Shown piece by piece: positions 1 to 8,019 of a DNA stretch of 64,000 nt. The notes beneath the pieces were generated by a model. It was not told the origin of the DNA and searched no databases. It was given only the letters and a program-made list of their open reading frames with translations. Source of the stretch: a virus. Numbering within the stretch: position 1 is the stretch's first letter; each line of letters begins with the position of its first letter. The stretch covers positions 62,001 through 126,000 of the IMG/VR virus record IMGVR_UViG_3300037042_002125; one strand, written 5' to 3'. A program made the translations under genes and the position numbers.

Positions 1-73
1 TATCACCCTCAACTATTAGGTCCCACTGCCAGGCCAAGTAGTCATCAAGTTTGTATCCAGGTAGGCTGCTCAT
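1..73 (-). CDS. Unknown protein, N-terminal fragment (cut by window edge)
   Basis: An ATG (complement of 71-73) opens a frame that reads MSSLPGYKLDDYLAWQWDL and runs off the left edge without a stop. Its start overlaps the stop of the gene at 73-468 by one base (TAATG), the tight coupling seen throughout this leftward operon. About 24 residues are visible, too few to recognise a family. Confidence 0.6.
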   Translation of the reverse strand, partial: MSSLPGYKLDDYLAWQWDLIVEGD

Positions 74-468
74 TATGTCAAGGTACTCACGTGGATTACA
101 TTAAATATCGTTTGCTGGTAGTCTATCCGTACCTTATCTAAGTACTCTTGCTCAGAAGGTACAGTGACAACAAACTGTGGAGTCAGCTTGTATTCGTGGG
201 GTGGGTTGAACCATTCGAGCGGGCCACCTTTGCGGAAGCCTTTCCCCCAGCGGTAAGCAGGAATAGGTTCAAGGACAGCCCGACCTGCATTGCGAGCAAC
301 TGAGTCGGTGTAATTAACAATTGCATGGGAGCCTGTGTCAGTGTATAGCTCAACTCGCTCACGGTCGATAAGAGCCTGGAGCTCTTCAACTGAGTCAGCA
401 CGGCACACACGAGTCAATTCCTCTACATGAGAGGACCTCATGTCATTTAAGAATAGGAAGAAAGGCAT
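73..468 (-). CDS. Hypothetical protein, 131 aa
   Basis: Unrecognised soluble protein. The start is supported by a GGAG ribosome-binding site about eight bases upstream. The N-terminus is slightly hydrophobic (MPFFLFLND) but too short for a membrane segment; the middle is charged and the C-terminal half is rich in aromatic residues and proline. It is the second-last visible gene of the leftward operon that also carries the topoisomerase subunits. No function is inferred. Confidence 0.8.
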   Translation of the reverse strand: MPFFLFLNDMRSSHVEELTRVCRADSVEELQALIDRERVELYTDTGSHAIVNYTDSVARNAGRAVLEPIPAYRWGKGFRKGGPLEWFNPPHEYKLTPQFVVTVPSEQEYLDKVRIDYQQTIFNVIHVSTLT

Positions 469-511
469 TTTGCTTCTCCAAAATTATTTTTGTTGATGTT
501 GGTAAAAATTT

Positions 512-766
512 TTACCAACTGATAATGAATTTGAGAATAGGGTCAACTCCAATCTGTGTTATGTCGTAGCCTTGGGCAACAAACAACTCAGTCAGATTAA
601 AGTGTTGGAAGGAACTAACCTCCAAAATATCTAGAGACGTCTGATCAAGTTTGACGTACTCTTTAACCTTTGTCATGATGGTGTTGAACGCCAATATGCG
701 GTTGACGTCATAGTCTTGTGTAACGTCCAAGGCAGCTTGCGCTGCGGGGTATTGAATGTAGCCCAT
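512..766 (-). CDS. Hypothetical protein, 84 aa
   Basis: Small unrecognised protein with a GAGGAC-type ribosome-binding site upstream of ATG 766. The sequence mixes amphipathic stretches (TIMTKVKEYVKLDQTSLDIL) with a hydrophobic C-terminal end (ILKFIISW). It lies between two other small genes in the leftward operon. Nothing further can be read. Confidence 0.75.
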   Translation of the reverse strand: MGYIQYPAAQAALDVTQDYDVNRILAFNTIMTKVKEYVKLDQTSLDILEVSSFQHFNLTELFVAQGYDITQIGVDPILKFIISW

Positions 767-775
767 TGTGTGTCC

Positions 776-979
776 TCAGTAAACCCCGCCGCCAGAAATG
801 CACATAAGCCGCCTCTCGTTCAGGCCTAAGTCCATTGGAACTCTGCGGGGTGTAGCTGAAATTATTTTGGCCTTGACTTCTTCACAAGCCTTTTCTGAAT
901 TGAACTTTGCAACAGTGGCAGTGGTGTACGGATACGGGCTAATGCTAATCAGCAACCACACAATAATCGTTTGTGTCAT
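776..979 (-). CDS. Small exported or membrane-anchored protein, 67 aa
   Basis: The first 20 or so residues (MTQTIIVWLLISISPYPYTT) are strongly hydrophobic and look like a signal peptide or an N-terminal anchor without a lipobox. The rest is a short charged domain with two cysteines. The gene directly follows the topoisomerase medium-subunit gene in the leftward operon with a 9-base gap. The role is unknown; envelope localisation is inferred from the hydrophobic segment only. Confidence 0.7.
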   Translation of the reverse strand: MTQTIIVWLLISISPYPYTTATVAKFNSEKACEEVKAKIISATPRRVPMDLGLNERRLMCISGGGVY

Positions 980-988
980 AAAAGTTCC

Positions 989-2482
989 TTAGTCAAGTAA
1001 GTGGATAAAGCCTTTGAGTTGCTCTGCCATGAACGCTGCGGGCTTGGCTTTGCGATGCTCCAAAGTCTTCTTCTTTGTCATGACCTCTTTCATCTGCTGT
1101 TCAAGGGCTTTGCGCTCAAGTGCCCTAAGTTGGCGTACCTTCAGGTCATAAATGAAGGCGGCCTCAGCTTGCGTGATCTTCAACTTTGCAGCAAGCCACT
1201 TTTCCAACTCGTCTTGGCTAAGTGTTTTGTCCAGCGACTCAATGATGATCTTGCGATTATCCACAGCAAGCATGAGTAGCTCTAGCTTTCGTATTTGCTT
1301 TACCGTCTCTCCAATCCAATACGAGCATGCCTTACGCTCCAAGTCTGTGCGCCACTCGACCCAGTTGGTTAAAGCCTCCGTTACAGATTGCGGTTTCATG
1401 CGGGCTTGGCCTTGCCCCTCTTTGTCCAAGTAACGCTCTGTGAAGTTCAGGATGTAGTTCTCCCGCGAACTAACTTCCTCGTCAATGCGAGTCAATAGCT
1501 TGGCGTAATCTTTTGTTGTGAGGTTGCGCCTAACGTTGACCTTGACCGTGCCGTACTTCTCGCCCTTGGTAGAATTGTCCAAAGCGGACGCTACACCGTT
1601 CATCGCGCCTAAGTTTCCTAGCAACTTCTCTACGTTGACTTTGCTATTGCCGAAGCGAGAGATAGTTATGGTCTTGGCCTTATCATCAAACACAGGGTTG
1701 CCGTACAGAGTAGCTCTGCCTGTCATACCCTTGAACATAGCAAGCCGCTCAAGCTTCTCTTCTTTAGGCGCTTCCTCGAGGCGCTCGACACCACCAAAGA
1801 GTGTGCATAGCTTCAATCCCTTATAGAGCAACTTAGCGGTGATCTCTTCACCATCATAGATTGCCTTGAGAGTCTTCAACACGCTCTTGAATGTGAAGCT
1901 TGGGATGTTGGTCTGCGCGCCAGGTGCAATACCAAAGCGTCCGTTTAGGAAAACAATGGGTAGCAAAGCTGGCAACACTACAGGCTCTTTGCCGCTGCTA
2001 TCGAAGTTAGGCCCCATCTCCACAACAGGCAGATAGAATTTGTTAAACAGCACCTCGTCCGAAAACTTGCTCAATCGGGCCTCTGTGTACCTGTGCGCCG
2101 CGTAGCTCTTGTCTGAGAACGAACCCCAATTGCCTTCACCTTCAAGCAAGCCGCATTGGACATTGTTGATTGTCTGACCCACGTTGGTCATGCCAACCAT
2201 TGCGCCGTAGCAAGAGCTGTCACCGTGAGGATGGAAGCGGCCCAGCGTATCACCAACGATACGAGCTGACTTCACAAACTTGCTGGTGCTATGGACACCT
2301 AACTCATGGGCTGACCACAACACACGGCGGTTAACTGGGTTCATGCCGTCCCGGTAGTCTGGGATAGCACGATCCTCAAGCACAGAGACTCCGTAGTTCT
2401 TGTACTTGCGTATTGCAAATTTATCAAGTGGTACACTGATGTGTTTCTCAGCAACCACCGTCAAACTAATTTTCTTGCTCAT
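989..2482 (-). CDS. 52: T4-type DNA topoisomerase II, medium subunit (GyrA/gp52-like)
   Basis: This subunit cleaves and rejoins DNA in a type IIA topoisomerase and would act with the ATPase subunit at 3340-5196 during phage DNA replication. The chosen start (MSKKISLTVV, ATG 2482) follows an AGAAAA-type site and gives about 497 residues; a GTG seven codons upstream would overlap the previous gene. Visible GyrA-family features are DYRDGMNPVNRRVLW near residue 42, FHPHGD near 83, and AAHRYTEARL near 128 with the DNA-linking tyrosine at about Y132 next to R131. The protein is much shorter than bacterial GyrA, lacks the C-terminal beta-pinwheel, and is close to T4 gp52 in plan. Two small genes separate it from its partner. 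Confidence 0.95.
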   Translation of the reverse strand: MSKKISLTVVAEKHISVPLDKFAIRKYKNYGVSVLEDRAIPDYRDGMNPVNRRVLWSAHELGVHSTSKFVKSARIVGDTLGRFHPHGDSSCYGAMVGMTNVGQTINNVQCGLLEGEGNWGSFSDKSYAAHRYTEARLSKFSDEVLFNKFYLPVVEMGPNFDSSGKEPVVLPALLPIVFLNGRFGIAPGAQTNIPSFTFKSVLKTLKAIYDGEEITAKLLYKGLKLCTLFGGVERLEEAPKEEKLERLAMFKGMTGRATLYGNPVFDDKAKTITISRFGNSKVNVEKLLGNLGAMNGVASALDNSTKGEKYGTVKVNVRRNLTTKDYAKLLTRIDEEVSSRENYILNFTERYLDKEGQGQARMKPQSVTEALTNWVEWRTDLERKACSYWIGETVKQIRKLELLMLAVDNRKIIIESLDKTLSQDELEKWLAAKLKITQAEAAFIYDLKVRQLRALERKALEQQMKEVMTKKKTLEHRKAKPAAFMAEQLKGFIHLLD

Positions 2483-2489
2483 GTTTTTC

Positions 2490-2831
2490 TCATGTAGGTT
2501 CACCAGCTGCGGTGATAAATTCTTCGAAGGCTAAACTTGGCCTAACTTGATGGTAATGGATATAATGCTTGTAACCATAAGGCCACACCCACACATTGCC
2601 GCCAATATCAAGCTTGTACTCAATTGAGCCATTGGATTTGTCGCACATCCTGCACCAGGAGAAACCTTTGTACTGAACAGATTCAACTCCTGACTCTACT
2701 CTTGATTCTACTCTTGAGAGCAAACGTAAAAAGAGATCCCTGTTCCTCCATGAGGTACCTACAGGAGTAGGGAGATGTGTCTCGTGGTCAGAGGCCCAAA
2801 AGCCCTCTCTGTTTATTAACAACTTAGCCAT
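2490..2831 (-). CDS. Hypothetical protein, 113 aa
   Basis: Start chosen at MAKLLINREG (ATG 2831) because it follows AAGGAAAG at good spacing; the frame stays open upstream but would run deep into the preceding gene. It has an internal CRMCDKSNGS segment and aromatic-rich C-terminal half (VWVWPYGYKHYIHYHQVR). A single CxxC is too little to call a zinc site. It sits between the two topoisomerase genes; its function is unknown. Confidence 0.75.
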   Translation of the reverse strand: MAKLLINREGFWASDHETHLPTPVGTSWRNRDLFLRLLSRVESRVESGVESVQYKGFSWCRMCDKSNGSIEYKLDIGGNVWVWPYGYKHYIHYHQVRPSLAFEEFITAAGEPT

Positions 2832-3084
2832 TTTTCTTTCCTTTGAGTTGGATCTTTTGGATCTGATCTTCCGCGTGAGCAAGCCACTCTGCTTTTCGCT
2901 CTGCAGACAGTTCAGACCAAGTTGGAACAAGGTTCAGTTTGTCTAAACTGCGCCAATAATCCCTTCGAACATTGTACAGGACCTCCGCATACTCAAGTGG
3001 AGGTTGTCCAGTGTGTGGCGTTCTCAAAACCTTATACTCTGATATTGCGCTATGGCTGAGTATGTACGCCTCATTCTTATTCAT
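2824..3084 (-). CDS. Hypothetical protein, about 86 aa
   Basis: Start placed at MNKNEAYILS (ATG 3084), which overlaps the end of the preceding gene by eight bases; a further in-frame methionine at 3123 is an alternative. The product is charged and predicted helical (WSELSAERKAEWLAHAEDQ) with a lysine-rich tail. Overlaps on both sides suggest coupled translation. No family is recognised. Confidence 0.65.
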   Translation of the reverse strand: MNKNEAYILSHSAISEYKVLRTPHTGQPPLEYAEVLYNVRRDYWRSLDKLNLVPTWSELSAERKAEWLAHAEDQIQKIQLKGKKNG

Positions 3085-3343
3085 TGCAGTTAGCCTTAGC
3101 CTTTTCAGCTTGTTCTTGATCATGCCACCTTTGGTCTCTGTAGTCTCGCCGCTCCGTGTGGTACATAAAGTCCTCGTACAAAATAACAAGAACATAGCAC
3201 ACCAAGGAGGTCAAACCTAAGCCGAGGCCTAGTGCAAATAGCATGTCCATAGACTTTGCCATAAGCATTGACATGATAACAGAGGCTATACCTCCTGCGA
3301 AAAGAGATAGGCTGATCCCCTTTATGTTTGATGTATCCATCAT
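3077..3343 (-). CDS. Small inner-membrane protein, 88 aa
   Basis: Two hydrophobic segments (about residues 10-30 and 34-57, the second LFALGLGLGLTSLVCYVLVI) predict a double-spanning membrane protein with a charged C-terminal tail (HTERRDYRDQRWHDQEQAEK) likely in the cytoplasm. Its start overlaps the stop of the topoisomerase large subunit, so it is probably translated from the same message. No family is recognised. Confidence 0.75.
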   Translation of the reverse strand: MMDTSNIKGISLSLFAGGIASVIMSMLMAKSMDMLFALGLGLGLTSLVCYVLVILYEDFMYHTERRDYRDQRWHDQEQAEKAKANCNE

Positions 3344-5196
3344 GTTACTCCGAATAACACCTTGCGGAACGCTGGGCTCTTGCCCAACAGAAGCTGGAAG
3401 TCTTGCGAGCCTTTCTTATCTGGCGGCATAACTTGATACAGCTTGCGAATTTTAGGATCAAGGGCAATGTCGAGATCACTCTCACTCAACTCACCCCAAC
3501 CTTTGATGTAAGTCACCTCACATTTGGTGGTGCCTGTTTTCTCAAACACCTGCTCTTTGGTCATGCCGAAGTATATGACACCTTTGTACCTCGATTTGTA
3601 CAACGGCGCTTTCACCACAAAGACCTTACCATCCTTGAACAGCGATGGTAAATACTTCCACAGCACACCTAAAAGCAGGACATTGATGTGGTCACCGTCA
3701 ACATCAGGGTCGGCCATGTTAATGATCTTGCCGTAGGGCACGTTCAAGTTAGGTCGCTTGCCACCTAAGTCAATGCCAAGTGCAGCCAGCAGACCAACAA
3801 CCTCAGCGTTGCCATTGATCTTTTCCTTTTTGGCCTCCATAACGTTCAGGGGCTTGCCTCGCAGAGGATAAATCGCCTGCGTGTACTTGTTACGTGCCCG
3901 CTTTGCACCACCACCAGCAGAGTCACCCTCAACAAGGAACAGCTCGCGTTGCTCGACTGGCGCGTTACCTTGGATAGGTGCCAACTTGGTGGCCAGCTTT
4001 TTCTTTGCAGCGTTAACGTTCTTGACAAGCTTCTTGTCCTTGAGGAAGTCAGCGGTCTTGCTGCGTAGTAAGGCCGCTCGCGTTACAACGTCACGCGCCA
4101 TTCCTTTGTGTGCTACCCAAAAATCATGGAAGGCTTTCAGGAACTGTTTATACCCCACCTCGTACACACGGTCATCTATCAGCTTGTCCTTCGGTTGGTT
4201 GTTGAACTGCGGTGCAGCTATCTTGTAGTTGACAAGGCCGATCAAGCCATCCTTCAAGTCAGACGGTGTGTACTTGTTCTTACCTTGGTATGGTACAAGG
4301 GACTTAACCATTGCATCAACAAGGGCCTTCACATGCTCACCACCCTCCTTGTTATGCAGGCCGTTAGTGTAGGCGTCGATCAGGTTGTCACCTTCGCAGT
4401 CAGTGAACGCAATAGCAATGTCCGCCTCCTTGCTGGAGAACACAAACGATTTGCCCATCTGAGTAGCCTTGAGCTCATCAATCTTGTTCACAATATACTC
4501 GGCAGGACCCTTCGTAATAAACGTCTTGGTCTTGCCTTTACTATTTGTGATCTTGACCTCCAAGCCTTTAACCAAGTAGGACGTTAGCTCTGCCCAGCTA
4601 AGTGGGTCCTTAGGGTTCAGCTTTGCTCCTTTGTGGAACAAACTTAGGTCCGGAGAGAAGCACACCACAGTGCCCTTCTTTGCCTTAATCCCATGTGGCA
4701 GCTTAGGCGCTTTGCCCTTGTATACCTGCTTGCTAAGTTTGGCATCCCTGTACTCGATGCACCACCACGCACCATCACGGAACGTCCAGACCTTGAAGAA
4801 TTTGGACATTGCATTGGTGGCCTTGATACCAACACCGTGCGTGCCTCGGCTTATAGTGTCGCCACTAAAGTTGGAGCCACCGTGCGTCAAGCCTGTCACC
4901 ACGTAGAACGTTGACATCTTCTCTTTGCGGCCTTGCTCGTCCAGGAACTCCTTCTTGCCAACTGGGATGCCTTCACCACCATCAACAACCCAGTAAACGT
5001 TAGGCTCTGCATCGAAGATCAAATGCACGAGCTTATTACGGCCTGCAAGCGCCTGATCTACCGCGTTGTCCGCTGGCTCTCGGAACATAGTCCACAAGCC
5101 GTTGCCGTCGGTTGGCCCCAAATAAGGGGTGGGCTTTTTTCTAATTCCCATGAGCCCCGCATGTCTCTCAATATGGGATTCGTCGTACTTTGTCAT
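3340..5196 (-). CDS. 39: T4-type DNA topoisomerase II, large ATPase subunit (GyrB/gp39-like)
   Basis: Energy-coupling subunit of the type IIA topoisomerase, 618 aa. The GHKL ATPase domain comes first: FREPADNAVDQ with E40 and N44, VVDGGEGIPVG at 71-80, and the glycine-rich lid SRGTHGVGIKATNAM at about 116-130. The transducer follows, then the TOPRIM domain with LFLVEGDSAGG (E424) and NMADPDVDGD at 494-503 for metal binding. T4 splits this subunit into gp39 and gp60; here it is one reading frame. The stop overlaps the next gene and the start overlaps the stop of the gene at 5193. Host GyrB is longer and carries an insertion missing here, supporting a phage-type enzyme. Confidence 0.95.
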   Translation of the reverse strand: MTKYDESHIERHAGLMGIRKKPTPYLGPTDGNGLWTMFREPADNAVDQALAGRNKLVHLIFDAEPNVYWVVDGGEGIPVGKKEFLDEQGRKEKMSTFYVVTGLTHGGSNFSGDTISRGTHGVGIKATNAMSKFFKVWTFRDGAWWCIEYRDAKLSKQVYKGKAPKLPHGIKAKKGTVVCFSPDLSLFHKGAKLNPKDPLSWAELTSYLVKGLEVKITNSKGKTKTFITKGPAEYIVNKIDELKATQMGKSFVFSSKEADIAIAFTDCEGDNLIDAYTNGLHNKEGGEHVKALVDAMVKSLVPYQGKNKYTPSDLKDGLIGLVNYKIAAPQFNNQPKDKLIDDRVYEVGYKQFLKAFHDFWVAHKGMARDVVTRAALLRSKTADFLKDKKLVKNVNAAKKKLATKLAPIQGNAPVEQRELFLVEGDSAGGGAKRARNKYTQAIYPLRGKPLNVMEAKKEKINGNAEVVGLLAALGIDLGGKRPNLNVPYGKIINMADPDVDGDHINVLLLGVLWKYLPSLFKDGKVFVVKAPLYKSRYKGVIYFGMTKEQVFEKTGTTKCEVTYIKGWGELSESDLDIALDPKIRKLYQVMPPDKKGSQDFQLLLGKSPAFRKVLFGVT

Positions 5197-5618
5197 GTTG
5201 ACCCTTTGTATTCACCTACGATCTGACTCGTCGGTTTGTCACTGCCTATGAAATCCGATATGAACCGTTCCGTAGCTACACCTTCATTGTAGTCCGCTGT
5301 GTTCGGTTCATTGAGACTATCGCTAAGTTGGATTGGCTTGATGTTCACCAAGAACAACTTACCATTTACATTTATGCCGGCCTTGTGCTCAACACGGAGG
5401 CCAGCCCGCTTGCCTTCTTTGTACATTGCATCTGCTTTGACCCATGCGTTATCTTCTTTGGCATAGTAGCCGGCGAACTCGTAGTGATCGCCTTGGGTAC
5501 GGTGTGACACACGCCATACATCAATCATACCTTCAGGACACTTAGCCCAACCAGGACGCCGCCGCATACTGGGCATAGTGCTATCTGGTTTGCTGTATGC
5601 TGTGCGAGTAGGTGTCAT
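5193..5618 (-). CDS. Hypothetical protein, 141 aa
   Basis: Unrecognised soluble protein coupled by ATGA-type overlaps to the topoisomerase large subunit downstream and to the 142-aa gene upstream. The N-terminus is basic and proline-rich (MRRRPGWAKCPEG), followed by a mixed alpha/beta region with many tyrosines. Position suggests co-expression with replication genes, but nothing in the sequence gives a function. Confidence 0.8.
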   Translation of the reverse strand: MTPTRTAYSKPDSTMPSMRRRPGWAKCPEGMIDVWRVSHRTQGDHYEFAGYYAKEDNAWVKADAMYKEGKRAGLRVEHKAGINVNGKLFLVNIKPIQLSDSLNEPNTADYNEGVATERFISDFIGSDKPTSQIVGEYKGST

Positions 5619-6043
5619 ACAGCACCCACTTTCTTGAGCACCAACTTATTCTGCTTTGGTGTACGCTTGAGGACTTGCTCGATCTTGATGAAGTGTTTGG
5701 AGTACCACCCAACTATTGCCTTCACCATTGCGTCTGTATCAATTACAGACTTGCGAGGCCAAGAGAAAATCAACTTGTACTCGTCGGCAACTAGCTCATA
5801 CTTCCACTTGCGATTCAGCTTGCCTAACATCTCTTGCTCGAGGACAAAGTAGGTCACCACGTTGATCTTGACTCGCTTCTTTTTGCACAAGGCAACAAGG
5901 AGTATGAAATCATCTAATTGGATTTTGGTTATTGGGATTTTAAGCTCTGATAGAAGCGCATGGTCTTCCTCAGCCTTAGGGTAGTCCACAGAACCGTGGG
6001 CAACCATATTCAAAGTTCTTATTGCAGGTAATTTGGTTTTCAT
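5615..6043 (-). CDS. Hypothetical protein, 142 aa
   Basis: Unrecognised basic protein with several aliphatic strand-like stretches (RVKINVVTYFVLEQEMLG) and a lysine-rich C-terminus (KRTPKQNKLVLKKVGAV). It overlaps the next gene by four bases. It is the first gene after the terminator at 6079-6106, so it is probably read either from a promoter in the short gap or by read-through. Confidence 0.8.
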   Translation of the reverse strand: MKTKLPAIRTLNMVAHGSVDYPKAEEDHALLSELKIPITKIQLDDFILLVALCKKKRVKINVVTYFVLEQEMLGKLNRKWKYELVADEYKLIFSWPRKSVIDTDAMVKAIVGWYSKHFIKIEQVLKRTPKQNKLVLKKVGAV

Positions 6044-6078
6044 ATTGGCGTTTGATTGGTATTGTGTTTACACGCTAT

Positions 6079-6106
6079 AAACAAGAACGGCCCAGCAAAG
6101 TGGGCC
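6079..6106 (-). terminator. Intrinsic terminator after the zinc-finger gene
   Basis: On the minus strand a GGCCCA/TGGGCC stem (6089-6106, six-base loop) is followed by the U-rich tail GTTCTTGTTT. It lies 13 bases past the stop of the gene at 6119-6760. Confidence 0.6.
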
Positions 6107-6118
6107 TAGTCCTTTTTC

Positions 6119-6760
6119 TCACTTAGCTTTTCTTTCCGCACGTCGAAGAGTGATCGCTTCTTGGATGCGTTGCTGTTGCCATGCAGGCTTCTCAGCAAGC
6201 TGGGCGTACAGCCTTCCCAGTCTTGAATTGTCACCGATCTGCTCTGCTGTGTGAAATGCGTTGACAATGTTGTCGAGCGGAATGCCGATCAAAATCTGCA
6301 CACTTGAGGCAGGGCACCGGTCATTGCCTTTGCTGAAATGGCAGTTGTTGAACTTCTTGTCCGCATGGGGAACCAAGTGAGTGCAACGTAGGCATTTCTC
6401 GTTGTAGATTTCAAGCACACCGTTATCAACTTCCGCAGCGTCAAGAGTGTCTTCATCAATTTCTACATCAGCATCTGCTTCCTGCCCTTCACCAGCAGTG
6501 TCCTCTAGGCTACTCAAGTCATCATCCTCGTCATAACCAGCAGCAGAAGACTCTTGCTGGATAGCACCGCTAGTATTTGGCTCAGAGTCAGCTTGAGCAT
6601 CTTGCTTGAGCGCCCAAGGCAACGGTTTGCCTGAACTTGTTGTGCTGCAGACTGCCTCTGTTTCTACTTCAGCAGCAGGGGCACTTGATTTCAGGCTAAC
6701 TGTTATGCCGCCTGTTCCACTAACACGAATTGTCTTGGATGGTGTTTTTTGTATTGACAT
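6119..6760 (-). CDS. Acidic protein with a four-cysteine metal-binding motif, 213 aa
   Basis: Start at MSIQKTPSKT (ATG 6760) after AGGAC; a longer frame upstream lacks a site. Residues 1-55 are low-complexity, 60-115 are very acidic (DEDDDLSSLED), and the C-terminal third contains CLRC at 123-126 plus cysteines at about 140 and 149, a C-x2-C-x13-C-x8-C pattern suited to zinc or an iron-sulfur cluster. A helical charged tail follows. It is flanked by terminators on both sides, so it may be a single-gene transcript. No family is recognised; a nucleic-acid or virion role is possible but unproven. Confidence 0.8.
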   Translation of the reverse strand: MSIQKTPSKTIRVSGTGGITVSLKSSAPAAEVETEAVCSTTSSGKPLPWALKQDAQADSEPNTSGAIQQESSAAGYDEDDDLSSLEDTAGEGQEADADVEIDEDTLDAAEVDNGVLEIYNEKCLRCTHLVPHADKKFNNCHFSKGNDRCPASSVQILIGIPLDNIVNAFHTAEQIGDNSRLGRLYAQLAEKPAWQQQRIQEAITLRRAERKAK

Positions 6761-6778
6761 TTTGTTTGTCCTAATTGC

Positions 6779-6805
6779 AATGTAAAGAGGGCCCACGTAG
6801 GGCCC
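6779..6805 (-). terminator. Intrinsic terminator after the lysine/acid-repeat gene
   Basis: Minus-strand stem GGGCCC/GGGCCC with loop TACGT (6789-6805), followed by TCTTTACATT. It sits about 25 bases beyond the stop of the gene at 6830. Confidence 0.6.
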
Positions 6806-6829
6806 CCTTCAACATTTAGCTAACAGGGA

Positions 6830-7630
6830 TTAGTTGAGGTCCCAGTCGTCATCCGACTTTTTGCCTTTGCCTTTTTTGGCGTCTTTCTTGCCCTTGGCAG
6901 CTTTCTTGCCCTTGGCAGCTTTCTTGCCCTTGGCAGCTTTCTTGCCTTTCTTAGCCGGCTTTTCGTCGTCTTCGTCTTCGTCTTCTTCTTCGTCGTCCGA
7001 CTCTTCTTCGTCCGACTCTTCTTCGTCGTCTTCGTCGTCCGACTCTTCTTCATCATCGTCGCCGTCTTCTTCGTCGCCGTCTTCTTCGTCGCCGTCTTCT
7101 TCGTCGTCGCCGTCTTCTTCGTCGTCGCCGTCTTCTTCGTCGTCGCCCTCTTCTTCGTCTTCGTCTTCGAGGTCGCTCAGGTCTTCGTCTTCTTCCTCGT
7201 CGTCTTCTTCGACGTCTTTAGCCTTCTTTGAAGAACCTGCTGTTGCAGCAGAGAAGGTAAAGGCTACATTTGCGCCTTCCAGGTCGAATACTTGCTTGCC
7301 GTCTTCGGTGACAATGGTCAACGTAGTACCATCAATCTTGAGGCTTTCAACTGCATTTGCGCCCTTTGCCTTACGACCGCGTTTTTCTGCTTTCACCTTT
7401 TTGTCCTTCTTGGCAGGCTTAGCAGCCTTTTTGTCCTTCTTGGCGGGCTTAGCCTTTTTGCCAGCCTTCTTCTCAGCCTTTGCGGCTAGGCGAGCGGCCT
7501 TCTTTGCTTCTTTTTCCTTGCGAGCCTTGCGCTCTTCTTTGGATTCTTTTTCGGCCTTGGCAGCTTTCTTGCCTTTCTTCAGGTCTTTGTCTTCGGCTGT
7601 CTTCTTGGATTTCTTGGCAATCTTAGGCAT
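6830..7630 (-). CDS. Histone-H1-like low-complexity protein with acidic repeat block, 266 aa
   Basis: Three-part protein. Residues 1-95 are alanine/lysine-rich like bacterial H1-type proteins (KPAKKDKKAAKPAKKDKK near 61-78). About 96-128 is a short ordinary segment (LKIDGTTLTIVTEDGKQVF). About 140-222 is almost only Asp/Glu with tandem DGDDEE units, and 225-258 returns to basic KKAAKG repeats. Such opposite-charge tails suggest DNA or protein condensation, possibly nucleoid or capsid packaging of DNA, but this is inference from composition. A strong promoter-like ACTGTAAATA element lies about 90 bases upstream and a terminator follows, so it is probably transcribed alone and highly. The DNA repeats make it prone to length change. 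Confidence 0.85.
   Translation of the reverse strand: MPKIAKKSKKTAEDKDLKKGKKAAKAEKESKEERKARKEKEAKKAARLAAKAEKKAGKKAKPAKKDKKAAKPAKKDKKVKAEKRGRKAKGANAVESLKIDGTTLTIVTEDGKQVFDLEGANVAFTFSAATAGSSKKAKDVEEDDEEEDEDLSDLEDEDEEEGDDEEDGDDEEDGDDEEDGDEEDGDEEDGDDDEEESDDEDDEEESDEEESDDEEEDEDEDDEKPAKKGKKAAKGKKAAKGKKAAKGKKDAKKGKGKKSDDDWDLN
6884..6945 (-). repeat. Tandem 18-bp coding repeat (KKAAKG)
   Basis: About three near-perfect copies of an 18-base unit (ttcttgcccttggcagct on the plus strand) encode the KKAAKG repeats at the C-terminus of the lysine/acid-repeat protein. Confidence 0.85.
7040..7165 (-). repeat. Imperfect tandem coding repeat (Asp/Glu-rich)
   Basis: Short tandem units built on cttcttcgtcgccgt, of mixed 15- and 18-base period, encode the acidic DGDEEDG/DGDDEEDG block. 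It is a simple coding repeat, not a CRISPR array: no spacers, frame always kept. Confidence 0.85.
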
Positions 7631-7716
7631 ACGATTTTCCTTATCCCCGTAGGGTTGTTGATGATAAATAAAACACTTCGTTGCAACGAGAAACGTTTAT
7701 CTTGCTTCTCACCTAT

Positions 7717-7727
7717 TATTTACAGTT
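7717..7727 (-). promoter_or_regulatory. ACTGTAAATA late-promoter-like element
   Basis: Minus strand AACTGTAAATA, resembling the T4 late -10 TATAAATA, about 90 bases before the start of the H1-like gene. Confidence 0.55.
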
Positions 7728-7764
7728 TGAAATAAATCAAATTTCCGATTCTTTGAGTCTCCTT

Positions 7765-8010
7765 TTATCTGAAAGTTAGTAGCCCTTTTAGGGCGCCTAT
7801 TACATCTTGCCGCCTAATACACAAAGAGGATGGCAAGGGCTTGTTTAACAGGGAAAGCCCATGGTTAATCAAGTGGGACACAACCAGGCTACGGATAGCT
7901 GTTTGAGTCTTTAACGTCGTAAAGTCAAAGTCAGGCTTACTTTTAACCTCATACAGAATAGCGTCTACTCGCTGATCGACTGTGAGATTGAATTGGACGT
8001 GGATTGGCAT
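7765..8010 (-). CDS. Hypothetical protein, 81 aa
   Basis: Small unrecognised protein, predicted mostly helical in its C-terminal half (SLVVSHLINHGLSLLNKPLP) with a basic end. An AGGACC site precedes the ATG. It is the last gene before the promoter of the H1-like gene. No function is inferred. Confidence 0.75.
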   Translation of the reverse strand: MPIHVQFNLTVDQRVDAILYEVKSKPDFDFTTLKTQTAIRSLVVSHLINHGLSLLNKPLPSSLCIRRQDVIGALKGLLTFR

Positions 8011-8019
8011 ATAAAGGTC

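Noticed and set aside
7040-7165. Repeats as a CRISPR array
   Set aside because: Units are contiguous, in frame, without spacers, and encode an acidic repeat.
6834-7652. Plus-strand 272-codon serine-rich frame
   Set aside because: Antisense of the Lys/Asp/Glu repeat gene; the serine runs are the complement of acidic codons.
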